A stretch of 55,134 bases of DNA from Marinobacter sp. (GCA_022565395.1 JAIUMV010000025.1:1-55134), one strand, 5' to 3'. Positions 16,930 to 29,927 are shown, counted from the first letter of the stretch. The notes: generated by a model from the letters alone, not told the origin. A program made the numbers and translations.

Positions 16930-17343
16930 ATGGGTGCTGTGACTCTGGAACGCCCGGCCAAGGCGTCAAAGCTCAAGAAAATCCAGCAGGTCAACGTGCG
17001 TGAGGGGCTGGATCGTGCCCTGCGTGTGTCGCGGCGCATTTTCATTGCCCTTGGTCAGCAGCAGGTGTTGGTGACAGCGGTGTTGCTGGCAGTATTGCTG
17101 GTGTCGGCTCTGGGTGTTGTGCATAGCACGCAGAAGAACCGGGAGTTGTTCAACGCGCTGGCGACCCTGCAGGCGGAGCGTGACGGTTGGCAGCGGGAAT
17201 GGAGTCAGCTGTTACTGGAGCAAAGCGCATTGAGCGCCCACGGTCTTATCGAATATCGCGCATCCCGGGATCTGGCTATGACAGTGCCAGGCCGGAATGA
17301 CATTGTCCTGGTGCCTGCCAGCATCAGTGTCTCTGGGAAGTAA
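16930..17343 (+). CDS. ftsL: Cell division protein FtsL
   Basis: A bitopic membrane protein that forms the FtsQLB complex and activates FtsWI at the septum. The 137 residues comprise a basic cytoplasmic tail of about 45 residues, one membrane span (VLVTAVLLAVLLVSALGVV), and a periplasmic heptad-rich segment after it. It is identified by position between rsmH and ftsI and by topology, since the sequence itself is poorly conserved. The ATG at 16930 has an AGGGA site; the upstream extension overlaps rsmH and is rejected. The N-terminal tail is longer than in E. coli (121 residues in all). Confidence 0.9.
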   Translation: MGAVTLERPAKASKLKKIQQVNVREGLDRALRVSRRIFIALGQQQVLVTAVLLAVLLVSALGVVHSTQKNRELFNALATLQAERDGWQREWSQLLLEQSALSAHGLIEYRASRDLAMTVPGRNDIVLVPASISVSGK

Positions 17344-17371
17344 CAAACATACATAGGATGGGCCCGGTCAG

Positions 17372-19114
17372 GTGGCAAACAGCAAGCCTAGCACCAACGT
17401 CAAGCAGCTGCTGATCGCAGGCCTATCGGCCTGGCGTTTCGGTATGGTGCTGGGCGTTTTTCTGCTGGCAGTGCTGGCCATTGCCTGGCGGTTGGTTGAC
17501 CTGCATGTGATTGACCAGGAGTTTCTGCGCCAGCAGGGTGATGTTCGTACCATTCGGACTGAAACCATCGACGCTCATCGCGGCATGATAGTGGACCGGC
17601 ATGGCGAGCCTCTGGCGGTCAGCACGCCAGTGGAAACGGTGTGGGCAAACCCTCGTGAAATTGATCCGCAGGATCCGCGCCTGACCCCTGTGGCCAGACT
17701 GCTTGGGCTGGATGAACGAGCGTTGCGCAACCGCATCCGGGAACTTGGCGGTCGGGAATTTATTTACGTGCGTCGCAAAATCCAGCCTGATCTGGCGCGT
17801 CAGGTGCTGGCGGTAGGCTTGCCGGGCATCTACAGCCGTCGGGAGTATCGCCGTTATTACCCGGCGGGTGAGGTGACTGCTCATGTCGTGGGCTTCACTA
17901 ACATTGACGAATGGGGCCAGGAAGGTATTGAGCTGTCGTTTGACAACTGGCTCACCGGCAAGGTCGGGCTGAAGCGGGTGCTGAAAGATAACCGGGGTCG
18001 CCAGATCAAAGACCTGAATCTGGTACGGGATGCCCGTCCGGGCCGGGATATTACTCTCAGTCTTGATCTGCGTTTGCAGTATCTGGCTTACCGGGAGCTG
18101 AAAGCTGTAGTTCAGGCCCACGGTGCACGGGGCGGTACCCTGGTCATGCTGGATGTCAACACCGGGGAGGTGTTGGCCATGGTGAACCAGAACTCCTACA
18201 ACCCCAATGATCGCAGTCAGATCAGCCCGGAGTCCCTGCGCAATAAGGCGATAACGGACCTGTTTGAGCCGGGCTCCACCATCAAGCCGCTGACGGTGGC
18301 GGCGGCGCTGGAGTCCGGGTTGTATCGGCCCGAATCCAAAATTGACACGGCGCCTGGCTTCCTGCGTTTCGGACGTTTCACCATTCGGGATGCCCGTAAC
18401 TACGGGGAAATGAGTCTGACGGATATTATTGCCCGCTCCAGCAACGTTGGTACCAGTCGGATTGCTGCGGAACTGGGTGGTGATCAGTTACGCGACCTCC
18501 TTTTTCGCATGGGCTTGGGGCAAGCAACGGGTGTTGGCTTTCCCGGCGAGGCGGTCGGTGTGCTGCCATCGCCCGCACGCTGGCGGCCGGTGGAGCTGGC
18601 CACGCTGTCCTATGGCTATGGCATGAGTGTGAATGCCCTGCAGCTGGCTCAGGCCTACATGGTTATAGCCAATGGGGGTATCCGTTATCCCCTCAGTTTG
18701 ATGAGGGTGGATGAACCGCCACAAGGGGAACGTGTGCTGTCGGAATCGGTGTCCCGGCAAGTCCGGCACATGCTTCAGGTAGCAGTTGAAAATGGAACGG
18801 GCCGGCGAGCCCGTGTTGCGCTTTATGAGTCAGGCGGAAAAACCGGCACGGTGCACCTAGTCGGCAGCCAGGGCTATGAGCATGACCAGTACAAGGCCAT
18901 TTTTGCAGGGCTGGCGCCCGTTGAGGACCCGCGCATTGTCACTGTGATAGCAGTGGATGCGCCTCAAGGGGGTGAATATTACGGCGGTGAGGTAGCTGCG
19001 CCGGTGTTTTCCCGTGTGATGGGGGATGCCTTGCGGTTGCTAAATGTCCGACCGGCACTGGAGGCTGATGCCATGATCAGTGCCGGCTCACGTCCATCAG
19101 GGGCGAGGGGGTAG
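17372..19114 (+). CDS. ftsI: Septal peptidoglycan transpeptidase FtsI (PBP3)
   Basis: The class B penicillin-binding protein that crosslinks septal peptidoglycan with FtsW. It has an N-terminal membrane span near residues 24-42, a pedestal domain, and the transpeptidase motifs STIK (Ser302 nucleophile), SSN (356-358) and KTGT (490-493). The 580 residues match E. coli (588). The start appears to be GTG at 17372; no ATG in frame lies upstream, and the next methionine is inside the span. Confidence 0.96.
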   Translation: MANSKPSTNVKQLLIAGLSAWRFGMVLGVFLLAVLAIAWRLVDLHVIDQEFLRQQGDVRTIRTETIDAHRGMIVDRHGEPLAVSTPVETVWANPREIDPQDPRLTPVARLLGLDERALRNRIRELGGREFIYVRRKIQPDLARQVLAVGLPGIYSRREYRRYYPAGEVTAHVVGFTNIDEWGQEGIELSFDNWLTGKVGLKRVLKDNRGRQIKDLNLVRDARPGRDITLSLDLRLQYLAYRELKAVVQAHGARGGTLVMLDVNTGEVLAMVNQNSYNPNDRSQISPESLRNKAITDLFEPGSTIKPLTVAAALESGLYRPESKIDTAPGFLRFGRFTIRDARNYGEMSLTDIIARSSNVGTSRIAAELGGDQLRDLLFRMGLGQATGVGFPGEAVGVLPSPARWRPVELATLSYGYGMSVNALQLAQAYMVIANGGIRYPLSLMRVDEPPQGERVLSESVSRQVRHMLQVAVENGTGRRARVALYESGGKTGTVHLVGSQGYEHDQYKAIFAGLAPVEDPRIVTVIAVDAPQGGEYYGGEVAAPVFSRVMGDALRLLNVRPALEADAMISAGSRPSGARG

Positions 19115-19117
19115 GTC

Positions 19118-20605
19118 ATGTATATCAAGTCGTTGAGCTCGCTACTGAAAGGTATTGCGGCAGTGCCGTCGGTGTTCGATGTGACGGTACACGGGCTGGT
19201 ATCTGACAGCCGCGAAGTAAAGTCCGGTGACGCGTTTATTGCGCTTGCCGCACAGGATGGACGCGCTGACCAGTATGTTTCCGAAGCAGTACGCCGGGGC
19301 GCAGTCGCCGTGTTACTGGAATCAGTGACGGAGCCGGGCCCATGCCATGAGCAGTCTGGTGTGCTGATCGTGCCGGTCAGGGGTCTGCGTGCGCAGCTGG
19401 GCGAGCTGGCCGCGCGCTATTTTGATCATCCAGCCGAGCGTATGCAGGTAATCGGGGTAACGGGGACCAACGGCAAGACCTCAGTGACCAGTTATCTGGC
19501 CCAGCTGCTGGCGGCGTCAGGGCTGCCCTGTGGGCTGATAGGTACCCTGGGCTACGGTTTGCCCGGACGTTTGCATGCTCCGACCCACACCACCCCTGAT
19601 GTGGTGAAGCTGAACTATCACCTGGCCCGAATCCTTGAGGGAGGTGGTCGCGCAGCGGCGATGGAAGTGTCCTCCCATGCCCTTGACCAGGGCCGGGTGG
19701 ACGGCGTGCGTATTCGTGGTGCGGTGTTTACCAACCTGACCCGGGACCATCTCGACTATCACGGCACCATGGAGGCCTATGGTGCAGCCAAAGCCCGGCT
19801 GTTCCAGCGGGATGCCCTGCAGTTTGCCGTGATTAACTATGACGACCCGTTTGGTCGCCAGCTGCATGATCAGCTGGTGGGGCAGTGTGACCGGGTGCGC
19901 TACAGCATGCACGAAGCCCAGGTAGAACTCTGGTTGAAGGATTATCAGCCGGAACCCAGCGGGTTTGTTGCCACAATTGACGGATTGTGGGGTGAGTGGG
20001 AGATTCGCGCCTCCTTGCTGGGCGCCTTTAACGTCAGCAATGTGCTGGCTGCCCTGGGTGCCGCGCTGAGTCTGGGCGTGCCGGTGGAAAAAGCGGTGGC
20101 CGCCGTGTCCAGCCTTGAGGCGCCTCCCGGGCGATTGGAGTCTTTTGTTGGCGCCGGTGATGTGCAGGTAGTGGTTGACTATGCCCATACGCCGGATGCC
20201 TTGCGCAATGCGCTGCAGGCTGTGCGTCAGCATGCGGTCGGCAAACTGACCTGTGTGTTTGGTTGTGGCGGTGACCGCGACTCTGGCAAGCGTCCTGAAA
20301 TGGCCCGTGAAGCGGAAGCCCTGGCGGACCGGGTTGTGGTGACTGATGACAATCCTCGTACCGAAGATCCGGCGGCTATCACTGATGCCATCGTTGAGGG
20401 TTTCGCCGATCCGGACGCGGCGCTGGTAATACACGACCGCGCGGTTGCCATTCGCCGTGCTATCGCTGACAGCGAGCCCGGCGATGTGGTGCTGGTCGCT
20501 GGTAAAGGGCACGAAAGCTACCAGGATATTGCCGGGCAGCGCATCCCCTACAGCGATGTTGAGCAGGTGAAGCGAGCCTTGGGATTGACCGGGGGTGTTG
20601 CATGA
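19118..20605 (+). CDS. murE: UDP-MurNAc-tripeptide synthetase MurE
   Basis: It adds the third residue of the peptidoglycan stem peptide with ATP. The P-loop is GTNGKTS, and the DDNPR motif near residue 408 is the specificity signature for meso-diaminopimelate, which places the organism among Gram-negative-type walls. The 495 residues equal the family norm. It starts three bases after the ftsI stop, and its stop overlaps the murF start. Confidence 0.97.
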   Translation: MYIKSLSSLLKGIAAVPSVFDVTVHGLVSDSREVKSGDAFIALAAQDGRADQYVSEAVRRGAVAVLLESVTEPGPCHEQSGVLIVPVRGLRAQLGELAARYFDHPAERMQVIGVTGTNGKTSVTSYLAQLLAASGLPCGLIGTLGYGLPGRLHAPTHTTPDVVKLNYHLARILEGGGRAAAMEVSSHALDQGRVDGVRIRGAVFTNLTRDHLDYHGTMEAYGAAKARLFQRDALQFAVINYDDPFGRQLHDQLVGQCDRVRYSMHEAQVELWLKDYQPEPSGFVATIDGLWGEWEIRASLLGAFNVSNVLAALGAALSLGVPVEKAVAAVSSLEAPPGRLESFVGAGDVQVVVDYAHTPDALRNALQAVRQHAVGKLTCVFGCGGDRDSGKRPEMAREAEALADRVVVTDDNPRTEDPAAITDAIVEGFADPDAALVIHDRAVAIRRAIADSEPGDVVLVAGKGHESYQDIAGQRIPYSDVEQVKRALGLTGGVA

Positions 20606-21966
20606 TGCGCCCGTTTAGTTTGCTGGAGGTGACAGGTTGGGTATACGGCACCCTCACTCGAGGCAGCGGCCAGATAACGGGCATCTCCACCGACACCCGG
20701 AGCCTGCAACCCGGTGATCTGTTTGTTGCGCTGCGCGGTGAGCGTTTCGATGGCCATGATTTTCTGACCCAGGCACAAGCTGGCGGCGCGGCAGCGGCCC
20801 TGGTGGATACGGTAGAGCCGGGTATGGCAATGCCGCAGATTGAGGTGCGGGATACCCTTGAAGGGCTCGGTCAGTTGGCGCTGGCGAATCGCCGTCTCAG
20901 CAAAGCGGCTACCGTAGCGGTGACAGGGAGCTGTGGCAAAACCACGGTGAAAGAAATGCTGGCTGCCATATTGGGAGAGGAAGGGGAAACCCTGGCCACC
21001 CAGGGCAACCTGAACAACCACATTGGCGCACCATTGACCCTGATGCGACTGGCGCCGGAGCACCGCTTTGCGGTGATCGAACTGGGCGCCAGTGGCATTG
21101 GTGAGATCGACGGTACCGTGCGGCTGACCAGACCGCAGGTTGCAGTCATTACTAATGCGGGAGATGCCCACCTGGGCGGATTTGGCTCCTACGCCAACAT
21201 TGTGGAAGCCAAAGGCGAGATTATTGAGGGCGTGCCGGCTGATGGCACCGTGGTGCTGAATCGGGACGATCCGGCTTTTGCCACTTGGTCAGCGCGCGCT
21301 GCGGGGCGCAAGGTGGTGAGTGTCAGTCTGCTGGATAACACCGCGGACCTGTGGGCCTCGGCTATTGAACCTGTGCCGACAGGTTATCGCTTTACCGCGC
21401 AGCAGGCGGGTGGGGAAAGTCTGGTGGTCAACCTGCCGTTGGTGGGCGAGCACAACATATTGAACGCGCTGCTGGCGATGGCTGCCGCCCGTGCGCTCGG
21501 AGCCCGGGACGACGCTATGTCGGCAGGCCTTGCCAAGCTCAAGCCAGTAAGTGGGCGCTTACATATTGTACCGCTGGCTGAAGGCTCAGAGCTGATTGAC
21601 GACAGTTACAACGCCAACCCCGCCTCCATGAAGGCTGCACTTAAAACCCTGGCCGGGCGCCCGGGTTACCGTGTTGCCGTGTTGGGGGCTATGGCGGAAC
21701 TGGGTGATGCTTCCGAGCGTCTGCACGCGGACGTTGGCGACTGCGCCCGTGAACTGGGCATTGACACATTGATTGTCGTGGGTGAATGCGCGAAGGCCTA
21801 CACCAAAGGTTATGGCGCCGATGCGATCTTCTGTAACGATCACGCCACGGCAATTGACTGTGTGCAGGCGCTGCACCGGCAAAAAACGATTTCGGTTCTG
21901 GTTAAAGGCTCCCGGAGCGCGGCTATGGATGCCGTTGCCAGGGCACTGACAGAAAAAGGTAACTAA
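20602..21966 (+). CDS. murF: UDP-MurNAc-tripeptide:D-Ala-D-Ala ligase MurF
   Basis: It attaches D-Ala-D-Ala to complete the pentapeptide precursor. The P-loop is GSCGKTT, followed by the Mur-ligase motif VIELGASGIGEI and the C-terminal block DDSYNANPASMKAAL. The 454 residues match E. coli (452). The ATG at 20602 overlaps the murE stop (ATGA); the next ATG at 20605 is equally possible. Confidence 0.96.
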   Translation: MMRPFSLLEVTGWVYGTLTRGSGQITGISTDTRSLQPGDLFVALRGERFDGHDFLTQAQAGGAAAALVDTVEPGMAMPQIEVRDTLEGLGQLALANRRLSKAATVAVTGSCGKTTVKEMLAAILGEEGETLATQGNLNNHIGAPLTLMRLAPEHRFAVIELGASGIGEIDGTVRLTRPQVAVITNAGDAHLGGFGSYANIVEAKGEIIEGVPADGTVVLNRDDPAFATWSARAAGRKVVSVSLLDNTADLWASAIEPVPTGYRFTAQQAGGESLVVNLPLVGEHNILNALLAMAAARALGARDDAMSAGLAKLKPVSGRLHIVPLAEGSELIDDSYNANPASMKAALKTLAGRPGYRVAVLGAMAELGDASERLHADVGDCARELGIDTLIVVGECAKAYTKGYGADAIFCNDHATAIDCVQALHRQKTISVLVKGSRSAAMDAVARALTEKGN

Positions 21967-21969
21967 CAG

Positions 21970-23055
21970 ATGCTGCTCTGGCTTATTGAATATCTCTCAC
22001 AATACATCTCGGCGCTGGGTGCGTTTCAGTACCTGACGTTGCGGGCCATCATGGGGGTATTGACAGCGCTGCTGATTTCGCTGCTGATTGGGCCGCTGAT
22101 GATCCGCAAGCTGGGCCAATACCAGATCGGTCAGGCGGTGCGGGACGATGGTCCCCAGACCCATCTTAGCAAGGCCGGCACGCCCACCATGGGTGGGGCA
22201 TTGATTCTGGTTGCCATCGCCATCAGCACCCTGTTGTGGTCGGACCTGTCCAACCGTTACGTCTGGATTACGCTGGGTGTCACTCTGCTGTTTGGCGCCA
22301 TCGGCTGGGTTGATGACTATCGCAAGGTGGTTGAGCGCAACCCCCGTGGCCTGCCTGGGCGCTGGAAATACTTCTGGCAGTCTGTTGTCGGTCTGGCGGC
22401 GGCGGTCATTCTTTATTACACGGCAAGTCTGCCGCAAGAAACGTCACTGTACGTGCCCCTGTTGAAGGACGTGTCCCTGACACTGGGGCCGATTTTGTTC
22501 GTGGTGCTGGCTTACTTTGTGATTGTGGGTAGCAGCAATGCCGTCAACCTGACGGATGGTCTCGACGGCCTCGCTATCATGCCTACCGTTATGGTTGGCG
22601 GGGCGTTGGGCGTGTTTGCCTACCTGTCTGGCCACGCTCAGTTTTCCAGCTATTTGCTGATTCCCCATTTGCCCGGCAGTGGGGAGCTGGTGGTGTTCTG
22701 TTCTGCTTTAATCGGCGCCGGGCTGGGTTTTCTGTGGTTCAACACCTACCCCGCGCAGGTCTTTATGGGGGACGTAGGTGCCCTGGCGTTAGGGGCGGCC
22801 CTGGGTGTAGTGGCCGTGATCACCCGCCAGGAGATTGTGCTGTTCATTATGGGTGGCGTGTTTGTGATGGAGACCGTGTCGGTCATTCTGCAGGTTGCGT
22901 CTTACCGATTGACGGGGCGGCGCATCTTCCGCATGGCGCCCCTGCATCATCATTTTGAGTTGAAGGGCTGGCCAGAGCCCAGGGTTATCGTCCGTTTCTG
23001 GGTGATTACCGTGATTCTGGTGTTGATTGGCCTTGCCACCTTGAAGATACGCTAG
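21970..23055 (+). CDS. mraY: Phospho-MurNAc-pentapeptide translocase MraY
   Basis: It transfers phospho-MurNAc-pentapeptide to undecaprenyl phosphate to form lipid I. It is a polytopic membrane protein with about ten spans and 361 residues (E. coli 360). The signature motifs are TPTMGG near residue 73, [10 protein letters not shown] near 192 with the catalytic Asp residues, and the late HHHFELKGW. The start follows the murF stop by three bases. Confidence 0.97.
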   Translation: MLLWLIEYLSQYISALGAFQYLTLRAIMGVLTALLISLLIGPLMIRKLGQYQIGQAVRDDGPQTHLSKAGTPTMGGALILVAIAISTLLWSDLSNRYVWITLGVTLLFGAIGWVDDYRKVVERNPRGLPGRWKYFWQSVVGLAAAVILYYTASLPQETSLYVPLLKDVSLTLGPILFVVLAYFVIVGSSNAVNLTDGLDGLAIMPTVMVGGALGVFAYLSGHAQFSSYLLIPHLPGSGELVVFCSALIGAGLGFLWFNTYPAQVFMGDVGALALGAALGVVAVITRQEIVLFIMGGVFVMETVSVILQVASYRLTGRRIFRMAPLHHHFELKGWPEPRVIVRFWVITVILVLIGLATLKIR

Positions 23056-23070
23056 GGAACTGGATACGGC

Positions 23071-24411
23071 ATGAACCTTATCGCCTCTGATCGCCGCACA
23101 TTGATTGTAGGGCTCGGTAACACCGGGCTCTCATGCGTGCGCTACCTGCAAAGTCAGGGGCGGGAGTTTGCGGTGGCCGACAGCCGTGCCGAACCCCCGG
23201 GCCTGGAGGCTTTGCAAGCACTGGGTAGCGGTATCCAGATCAAGTGTGGGCCATTTGACAGTCAATGGTTTGCGGGTTTCAACGAACTGATTGTCAGTCC
23301 AGGGGTCAGCATTCAGGAGCCTGCTGTCCGCGCAGCCGCTGAGGCTGGGGCGGTAATTCGGGGTGATGTTGACCTGTTTGTGGAAGCAGCACAGGCACCT
23401 ATCGTTGCCATCACCGGTTCCAACGGTAAGACCACAGTGACCACGCTGGTGGGTGAAATGGCCAAGGCGGCCGGCCGACGGGTTGCCGTGGGCGGCAACA
23501 TCGGTACCCCGGCGCTGGATTTGCTGGATGATAAGGTGGAGCTCTATGTGCTTGAGCTTTCCAGCTTCCAGTTGGAAACCACCCATGAGCTAGGTGCCTT
23601 GGCGGCGACGATACTTAATGTCAGCGATGACCATATGGATCGCTACCCGGATAAGATGGCCTACTTTCAGGCCAAACAACGCATCTATCGCGGTGCCAAG
23701 CATGCCATCGTCAATCTGGACGATCCCCTCAGCACACCCATGGCACGTGATAGCTTGCGATTCCTGTGTTTCGGCATGCACCGGATCAATCCTGATACTT
23801 TCAGTACCCGGGATGACGAACAGGGCACGTGGATTACTTGGGGCTTTGAAAATCTGGTACGTGCGGACGAACTGGGTCTGATAGGACAGCATAACGTCAG
23901 CAATGTCATGGCGGCCCTGGCGCTGGGTCATGCCGTCGGTTTGCCCATGGAGACCATGGTGGCCGTGGCCAGGACGTTCAAAGGGCTCCCCCATCGCTGT
24001 CAGCCCGTGGGGGAACATGCGGGCGTGACCTATATCGACGATTCCAAAGGCACCAACGTGGGCGCCACGGTAGCGGCGCTGGAAAGCCTGTCACCCCGTG
24101 GTGGCAAGTTGGTGCTTATTGCCGGTGGCGATGGTAAAGGGGCTGATTTTTCCGCCCTGGCAGCGCCGGTCAGCAATTACTGCCGTGCAGTGGTGCTGAT
24201 GGGTCGTGATGCACACCGTATTGCCGCAGCTCTGGGCGACCAGGTCGCCATGGTGATGGCAACAGACATGGCTGATGCGGTGAGCAAGGCCGCACAGCAT
24301 GCCGTTGCGGGTGACCGGGTATTGCTGTCTCCCGCCTGCGCAAGCTTTGATATGTTCCGCAACTATGAGGAGCGGGGACATGTTTTTGCCAGGGAGGTGG
24401 CGCGACTATGA
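23071..24411 (+). CDS. murD: UDP-MurNAc-L-Ala:D-Glu ligase MurD
   Basis: It adds D-glutamate to UDP-MurNAc-L-Ala. The P-loop GSNGKTT, the ELSSFQLE block and the DDSKGTNVGAT motif near residue 325 are the usual MurD markers. The 446 residues match E. coli (438). Its stop overlaps the ftsW ATG by four bases. Confidence 0.96.
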   Translation: MNLIASDRRTLIVGLGNTGLSCVRYLQSQGREFAVADSRAEPPGLEALQALGSGIQIKCGPFDSQWFAGFNELIVSPGVSIQEPAVRAAAEAGAVIRGDVDLFVEAAQAPIVAITGSNGKTTVTTLVGEMAKAAGRRVAVGGNIGTPALDLLDDKVELYVLELSSFQLETTHELGALAATILNVSDDHMDRYPDKMAYFQAKQRIYRGAKHAIVNLDDPLSTPMARDSLRFLCFGMHRINPDTFSTRDDEQGTWITWGFENLVRADELGLIGQHNVSNVMAALALGHAVGLPMETMVAVARTFKGLPHRCQPVGEHAGVTYIDDSKGTNVGATVAALESLSPRGGKLVLIAGGDGKGADFSALAAPVSNYCRAVVLMGRDAHRIAAALGDQVAMVMATDMADAVSKAAQHAVAGDRVLLSPACASFDMFRNYEERGHVFAREVARL

Positions 24412-25613
24412 GCAAACCGGACCTGCGTTTCAGCATGCCGCTGGCGTCCGCCAGCGCGGCCAGCCCCTTGCCCTGGTTGCTGATCAGCGCCACTGCATTG
24501 CTGGTCATTGGTGTGGTGATGATCGCCTCCGCCTCGGTGGATATTGCTGCACAGATGACCGGCAACAGCTTCTACTTCATGACCCGGCAACTGATTTACG
24601 CCGGCCTGGGTTGCGCTGTGGCACTGGGCATCGCCAACGTGCCTCTGGCATGGTGGGAGCGCAGTGGTTGGTTGATGCTCGGCATTGGGCTGGCGGCGCT
24701 GGTGCTGGTGCTTACGCCTTTTGGTCACACCGTGAATGGGTCCACCCGCTGGATACCTCTGGGCCTATTCAACGTGCAGGTATCCGAGGTCACCAAAATC
24801 TGTCTGATTGCCTACCTTGCGGGCTATGTGGTGCGGCGTCGTGAGGAACTGGTGCACACCTGGTCGGGCTTTCTCAAGCCGCTGCTGGTGCTGGGACTGG
24901 CATCAACCCTGTTGGTCATGCAGCCAGACTTTGGTGCCACGGTGGTGTTGATGACCGCAGCCATGGGCATGATTTTCCTCAGCGGAGTACGTCTGAGCCG
25001 GTTCATGCCGCTTATCGGCCTGACCGCCGTGATTGGCGTGTTGCTGGTGATCTTTGAGCCATACCGTCTGAAGCGGGTGGTCAGCTACCTCGATCCCTGG
25101 CAGGACCAGTTTAATTCCGGCTACCAGCTGACCCAATCACTGATTGCGTTTGGCCGCGGCGAGTGGACGGGCCTGGGGCTGGGCAATTCGGTGCAGAAAC
25201 TGTTCTTCCTGCCGGAGGCCCATACCGATTTTATCTTCGCCATCATCGCTGAAGAATTTGGGCTGTTCGGTTCGCTCGCGGTCCTGGTCCTGTTTGCAGT
25301 ACTGGTCACCGTGGGATTTGTTATTGCCCGGCTGGCAGAGCGTGACGGTATGCCCTTTGCAGCCTGCTTTGCCTATGGCCTAACCCTGCTGGTGGGCCTG
25401 CAGGCGGCCATTAATATGGGTGTGAGCACGGGCTTGTTGCCTACCAAGGGTTTGACCCTGCCGTTGGTCAGCTACGGTGGCAGTAGTCTGTTGGCTAACT
25501 GCGTGATTATCGGTGTTCTGGCCCGGATTGAAATGGAGCGTCAGGACCTTCGCCAGCAAAAAGCAGAAGCGGGCAAAGGTACGCGTCAGGGAGGCGCCCG
25601 GTATGTCGACTAA
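24408..25613 (+). CDS. ftsW: Septal peptidoglycan polymerase FtsW
   Basis: A SEDS-family glycosyltransferase that polymerises lipid II at the septum with FtsI. It has ten hydrophobic segments in 401 residues, with the family blocks GSTRWIPLG, QPDFGATVVL, EAHTDFIFAIIAEEFG and the C-terminal KGLTLPLVSYGGSS. The N-terminus is cytoplasmic and short. It overlaps murD by four bases and murG by eleven, pointing to coupled translation. Confidence 0.96.
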   Translation: MSKPDLRFSMPLASASAASPLPWLLISATALLVIGVVMIASASVDIAAQMTGNSFYFMTRQLIYAGLGCAVALGIANVPLAWWERSGWLMLGIGLAALVLVLTPFGHTVNGSTRWIPLGLFNVQVSEVTKICLIAYLAGYVVRRREELVHTWSGFLKPLLVLGLASTLLVMQPDFGATVVLMTAAMGMIFLSGVRLSRFMPLIGLTAVIGVLLVIFEPYRLKRVVSYLDPWQDQFNSGYQLTQSLIAFGRGEWTGLGLGNSVQKLFFLPEAHTDFIFAIIAEEFGLFGSLAVLVLFAVLVTVGFVIARLAERDGMPFAACFAYGLTLLVGLQAAINMGVSTGLLPTKGLTLPLVSYGGSSLLANCVIIGVLARIEMERQDLRQQKAEAGKGTRQGGARYVD

Positions 25614-26685
25614 GCGGTTTTTGGTTATGGCGGGTGGGACCGGTGGTCATGTGTTTCCGGCACTGGCTACAGCGGAGCGTTTGCGGGAACTGGGGCACGA
25701 GGTGCACTGGCTTGGCGCCCGCGGCGGTATGGAAGAAACACTGATTGGCCAGACTGACATCCCGCTGTCCCTGATTGCGGTGACTGGCTTGCGGGGCAAG
25801 GGCCTGCTGACGCTGCTGGCGGCACCCTTCAAGCTACTGCGGGCGCTGGCTCAGGCCCATCGGGTGGTGCGGCAGGTACAGCCGGATTGTGTCATTGGTA
25901 TGGGTGGGTTTGTGACCGGGCCGGGCGGCATGGCGGCGCGCATTGTTGGTTGCCCGCTGGTGATTCATGAGCAAAACGCAGTGGCAGGGCTGACCAATCG
26001 TTTGTTGAGTCGAATGGCCAAGACAGTGATGGAAGCGTTTCCCGGCAGTTTTGAGGCTACCGTGGTGACCCGTTGCACCGGTAACCCGGTTCGTCAGGAC
26101 GTTGCCGAGCTGGCACCGCCGCAGGAACGGCTAGCGGTCCGCAAGGGGCCAGTGCGGTTACTGGTGTTGGGTGGGAGCCTGGGTGCCCAGGCCATCAACA
26201 CCCGGTTGCCGGATGCGTTGGCGGCGATGGACCCCTCGGTGCGTCCGGTGGTGCGTCACCAGTGCGGCCGTCGCAATATTGAAGAAACAGAGCAGGCCTA
26301 TGAGCAGGCAGGCATCACCGCCAACATAGAGCCTTTTATCACGGATATGGCCGAAGCCTACGCCTGGGCTGATCTGGTGGTGTGCCGGGCGGGAGCCCTG
26401 ACTATTGCTGAACTCTGTGCGGCAGGGCTTGGCGCAGTGCTGGTGCCTTTCCCGCAGGCGGTTGATGACCACCAGACCCGTAACGGTGAACATCTGGTAA
26501 AAGCCGGAGCTGCCTTGATGCTTCAGCAATCGGCGCTAACGACAGAAACTCTGGCTGAGGCCTTGACCAACCTGGTACGAAATCGGGGCAAGCTGCTGAA
26601 GATGGCAGAGGCCGCCCGCAGTCTGGCCCGGCCAGATGCCACTGAACGTGTTGTGAACTATTGCCTGGAGGCTGCCAATGCCTGA
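25603..26685 (+). CDS. murG: Lipid II synthase MurG
   Basis: A peripheral inner-membrane glycosyltransferase that adds GlcNAc to lipid I to give lipid II. The N-terminal glycine-rich loop [14 protein letters not shown] and the C-terminal donor-binding block [15 protein letters not shown] mark the GT28 family. The 360 residues match E. coli (355). The ATG at 25603 lies inside the end of ftsW; the longer open frame before it has no family similarity. Confidence 0.96.
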   Translation: MSTKRFLVMAGGTGGHVFPALATAERLRELGHEVHWLGARGGMEETLIGQTDIPLSLIAVTGLRGKGLLTLLAAPFKLLRALAQAHRVVRQVQPDCVIGMGGFVTGPGGMAARIVGCPLVIHEQNAVAGLTNRLLSRMAKTVMEAFPGSFEATVVTRCTGNPVRQDVAELAPPQERLAVRKGPVRLLVLGGSLGAQAINTRLPDALAAMDPSVRPVVRHQCGRRNIEETEQAYEQAGITANIEPFITDMAEAYAWADLVVCRAGALTIAELCAAGLGAVLVPFPQAVDDHQTRNGEHLVKAGAALMLQQSALTTETLAEALTNLVRNRGKLLKMAEAARSLARPDATERVVNYCLEAANA

Positions 26686-28120
26686 AGTAACCAATCCGCC
26701 ACTGGTGTTTGAGGTGCCGGAGATGCGCCGTATCCGCAATATCCACTTCGTGGGTATCGGCGGCGCTGGTATGTGCGGCATTGCTGAAGTCCTGCACAAC
26801 CAGGGCTATGTCATCTCCGGGTCGGATATCCGCAGCTCGGTGGTGACCCAGCGGCTGGAATCCATGGGTGTACGGGTCTTTATCGGCCATCGGGAGGAAA
26901 ACACCGCGGCCGCTGATGTGGTTGTAGTGTCCAGTGCCGTGACCTCATCCAACCCGGAAGTAGCTGCCGCCCGCGAGCGACGGGTACCGGTTGTGCCCAG
27001 AGCGGAAATGCTGGCCGAGATCATGCGCTATCGTCACGGGATTGCGGTGGCAGGAACCCATGGCAAAACCACAACCACCAGTCTGGTGGCGTCCATTCTG
27101 GGTGAGGCGGGGCTTGACCCCACCTTTGTGATTGGCGGCAAGCTTAACAGTGCGGGCACCAATGCCAAGCTCGGTGGCTCCCGCTATCTGGTGGCTGAGG
27201 CCGACGAGAGTGATGCCTCATTTTTGCACCTGACCCCTGTGATCTCCATCGTCACCAATATTGAGGCGGATCACATGCACACCTACGGTGGTGATCTGGG
27301 ACGGCTGAAGCAGACCTTTGTGGACTTTCTCCACAACCTGCCGTTTTACGGTGTTGCCGTCATGTGTGTGGATGACCGTTATGTGCAGGAAGTTATCCCG
27401 CGCATCTCCCGGGCCATCATTACTTATGGCATCGACAATCCGGACGCCGATTATCGTGCAACGGGCATCAAGGCCGAGGGCCTGATGACCCGTTTCCGGG
27501 CTCACCGTCCGGGTGGACGAGCGCCATTGGACGTGACCTTGCGCATGCCAGGCCGGCATAACGTGCTGAACGCCCTGGCAGCCATTGCCGTGGCAACGGA
27601 CGAAGGTGTGGATGATGACGCCATTATCCGCGGCCTGGGTAATTTTGCTGGCGTTGGCCGCCGCTTCCAGGTCTACGGTGACTTCGATTTCGGCGCCGGC
27701 AAGGTCACCCTGGTGGATGACTATGGTCACCACCCAACAGAAGTGGAAGCCGTGATTCGCGCCGCCCGCGAGGCCTGGCCCGGTCGTCGGCTGGTCATGC
27801 TGTACCAGCCTCACCGATTCAGTCGCACCCGGGACCTCTACGAAGACTTCGTGCGGGTATTGTCGGAAGTGGATGCGCTGTTGCTGATGGATGTTTATGC
27901 CGCCGGGGAGGAGCCTGTTCCAGGCGCTGACGGCCGCAGCCTGTGCCGCAGTATTCGGCAGCGTGGCCAGGTGGAACCGCTGTTTGTTGAGGGGCCCGCT
28001 GATGTGCCGGGCTTGCTGGCGACCACGTTGAAAGAGGGCGACCTGCTGATTACGCAGGGTGCTGGTGATATTGGCAGTGTCGCGGCCCGATTGGCCGCGG
28101 CACAGTTGAAAGTGAAGTAG
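26678..28120 (+). CDS. murC: UDP-MurNAc:L-alanine ligase MurC
   Basis: It starts the stem peptide by adding L-Ala to UDP-MurNAc. It shows [17 protein letters not shown] near the N-terminus, the P-loop GTHGKTTTT near residue 127, and DDYGHHPTE near 347. The 480 residues match E. coli (491). Its ATG overlaps the murG end by eight bases. The murB gene that follows murC in some lineages is absent here, as in pseudomonads. Confidence 0.96.
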   Translation: MPEVTNPPLVFEVPEMRRIRNIHFVGIGGAGMCGIAEVLHNQGYVISGSDIRSSVVTQRLESMGVRVFIGHREENTAAADVVVVSSAVTSSNPEVAAARERRVPVVPRAEMLAEIMRYRHGIAVAGTHGKTTTTSLVASILGEAGLDPTFVIGGKLNSAGTNAKLGGSRYLVAEADESDASFLHLTPVISIVTNIEADHMHTYGGDLGRLKQTFVDFLHNLPFYGVAVMCVDDRYVQEVIPRISRAIITYGIDNPDADYRATGIKAEGLMTRFRAHRPGGRAPLDVTLRMPGRHNVLNALAAIAVATDEGVDDDAIIRGLGNFAGVGRRFQVYGDFDFGAGKVTLVDDYGHHPTEVEAVIRAAREAWPGRRLVMLYQPHRFSRTRDLYEDFVRVLSEVDALLLMDVYAAGEEPVPGADGRSLCRSIRQRGQVEPLFVEGPADVPGLLATTLKEGDLLITQGAGDIGSVAARLAAAQLKVK

Positions 28121-29927
<1,807 letters not shown>
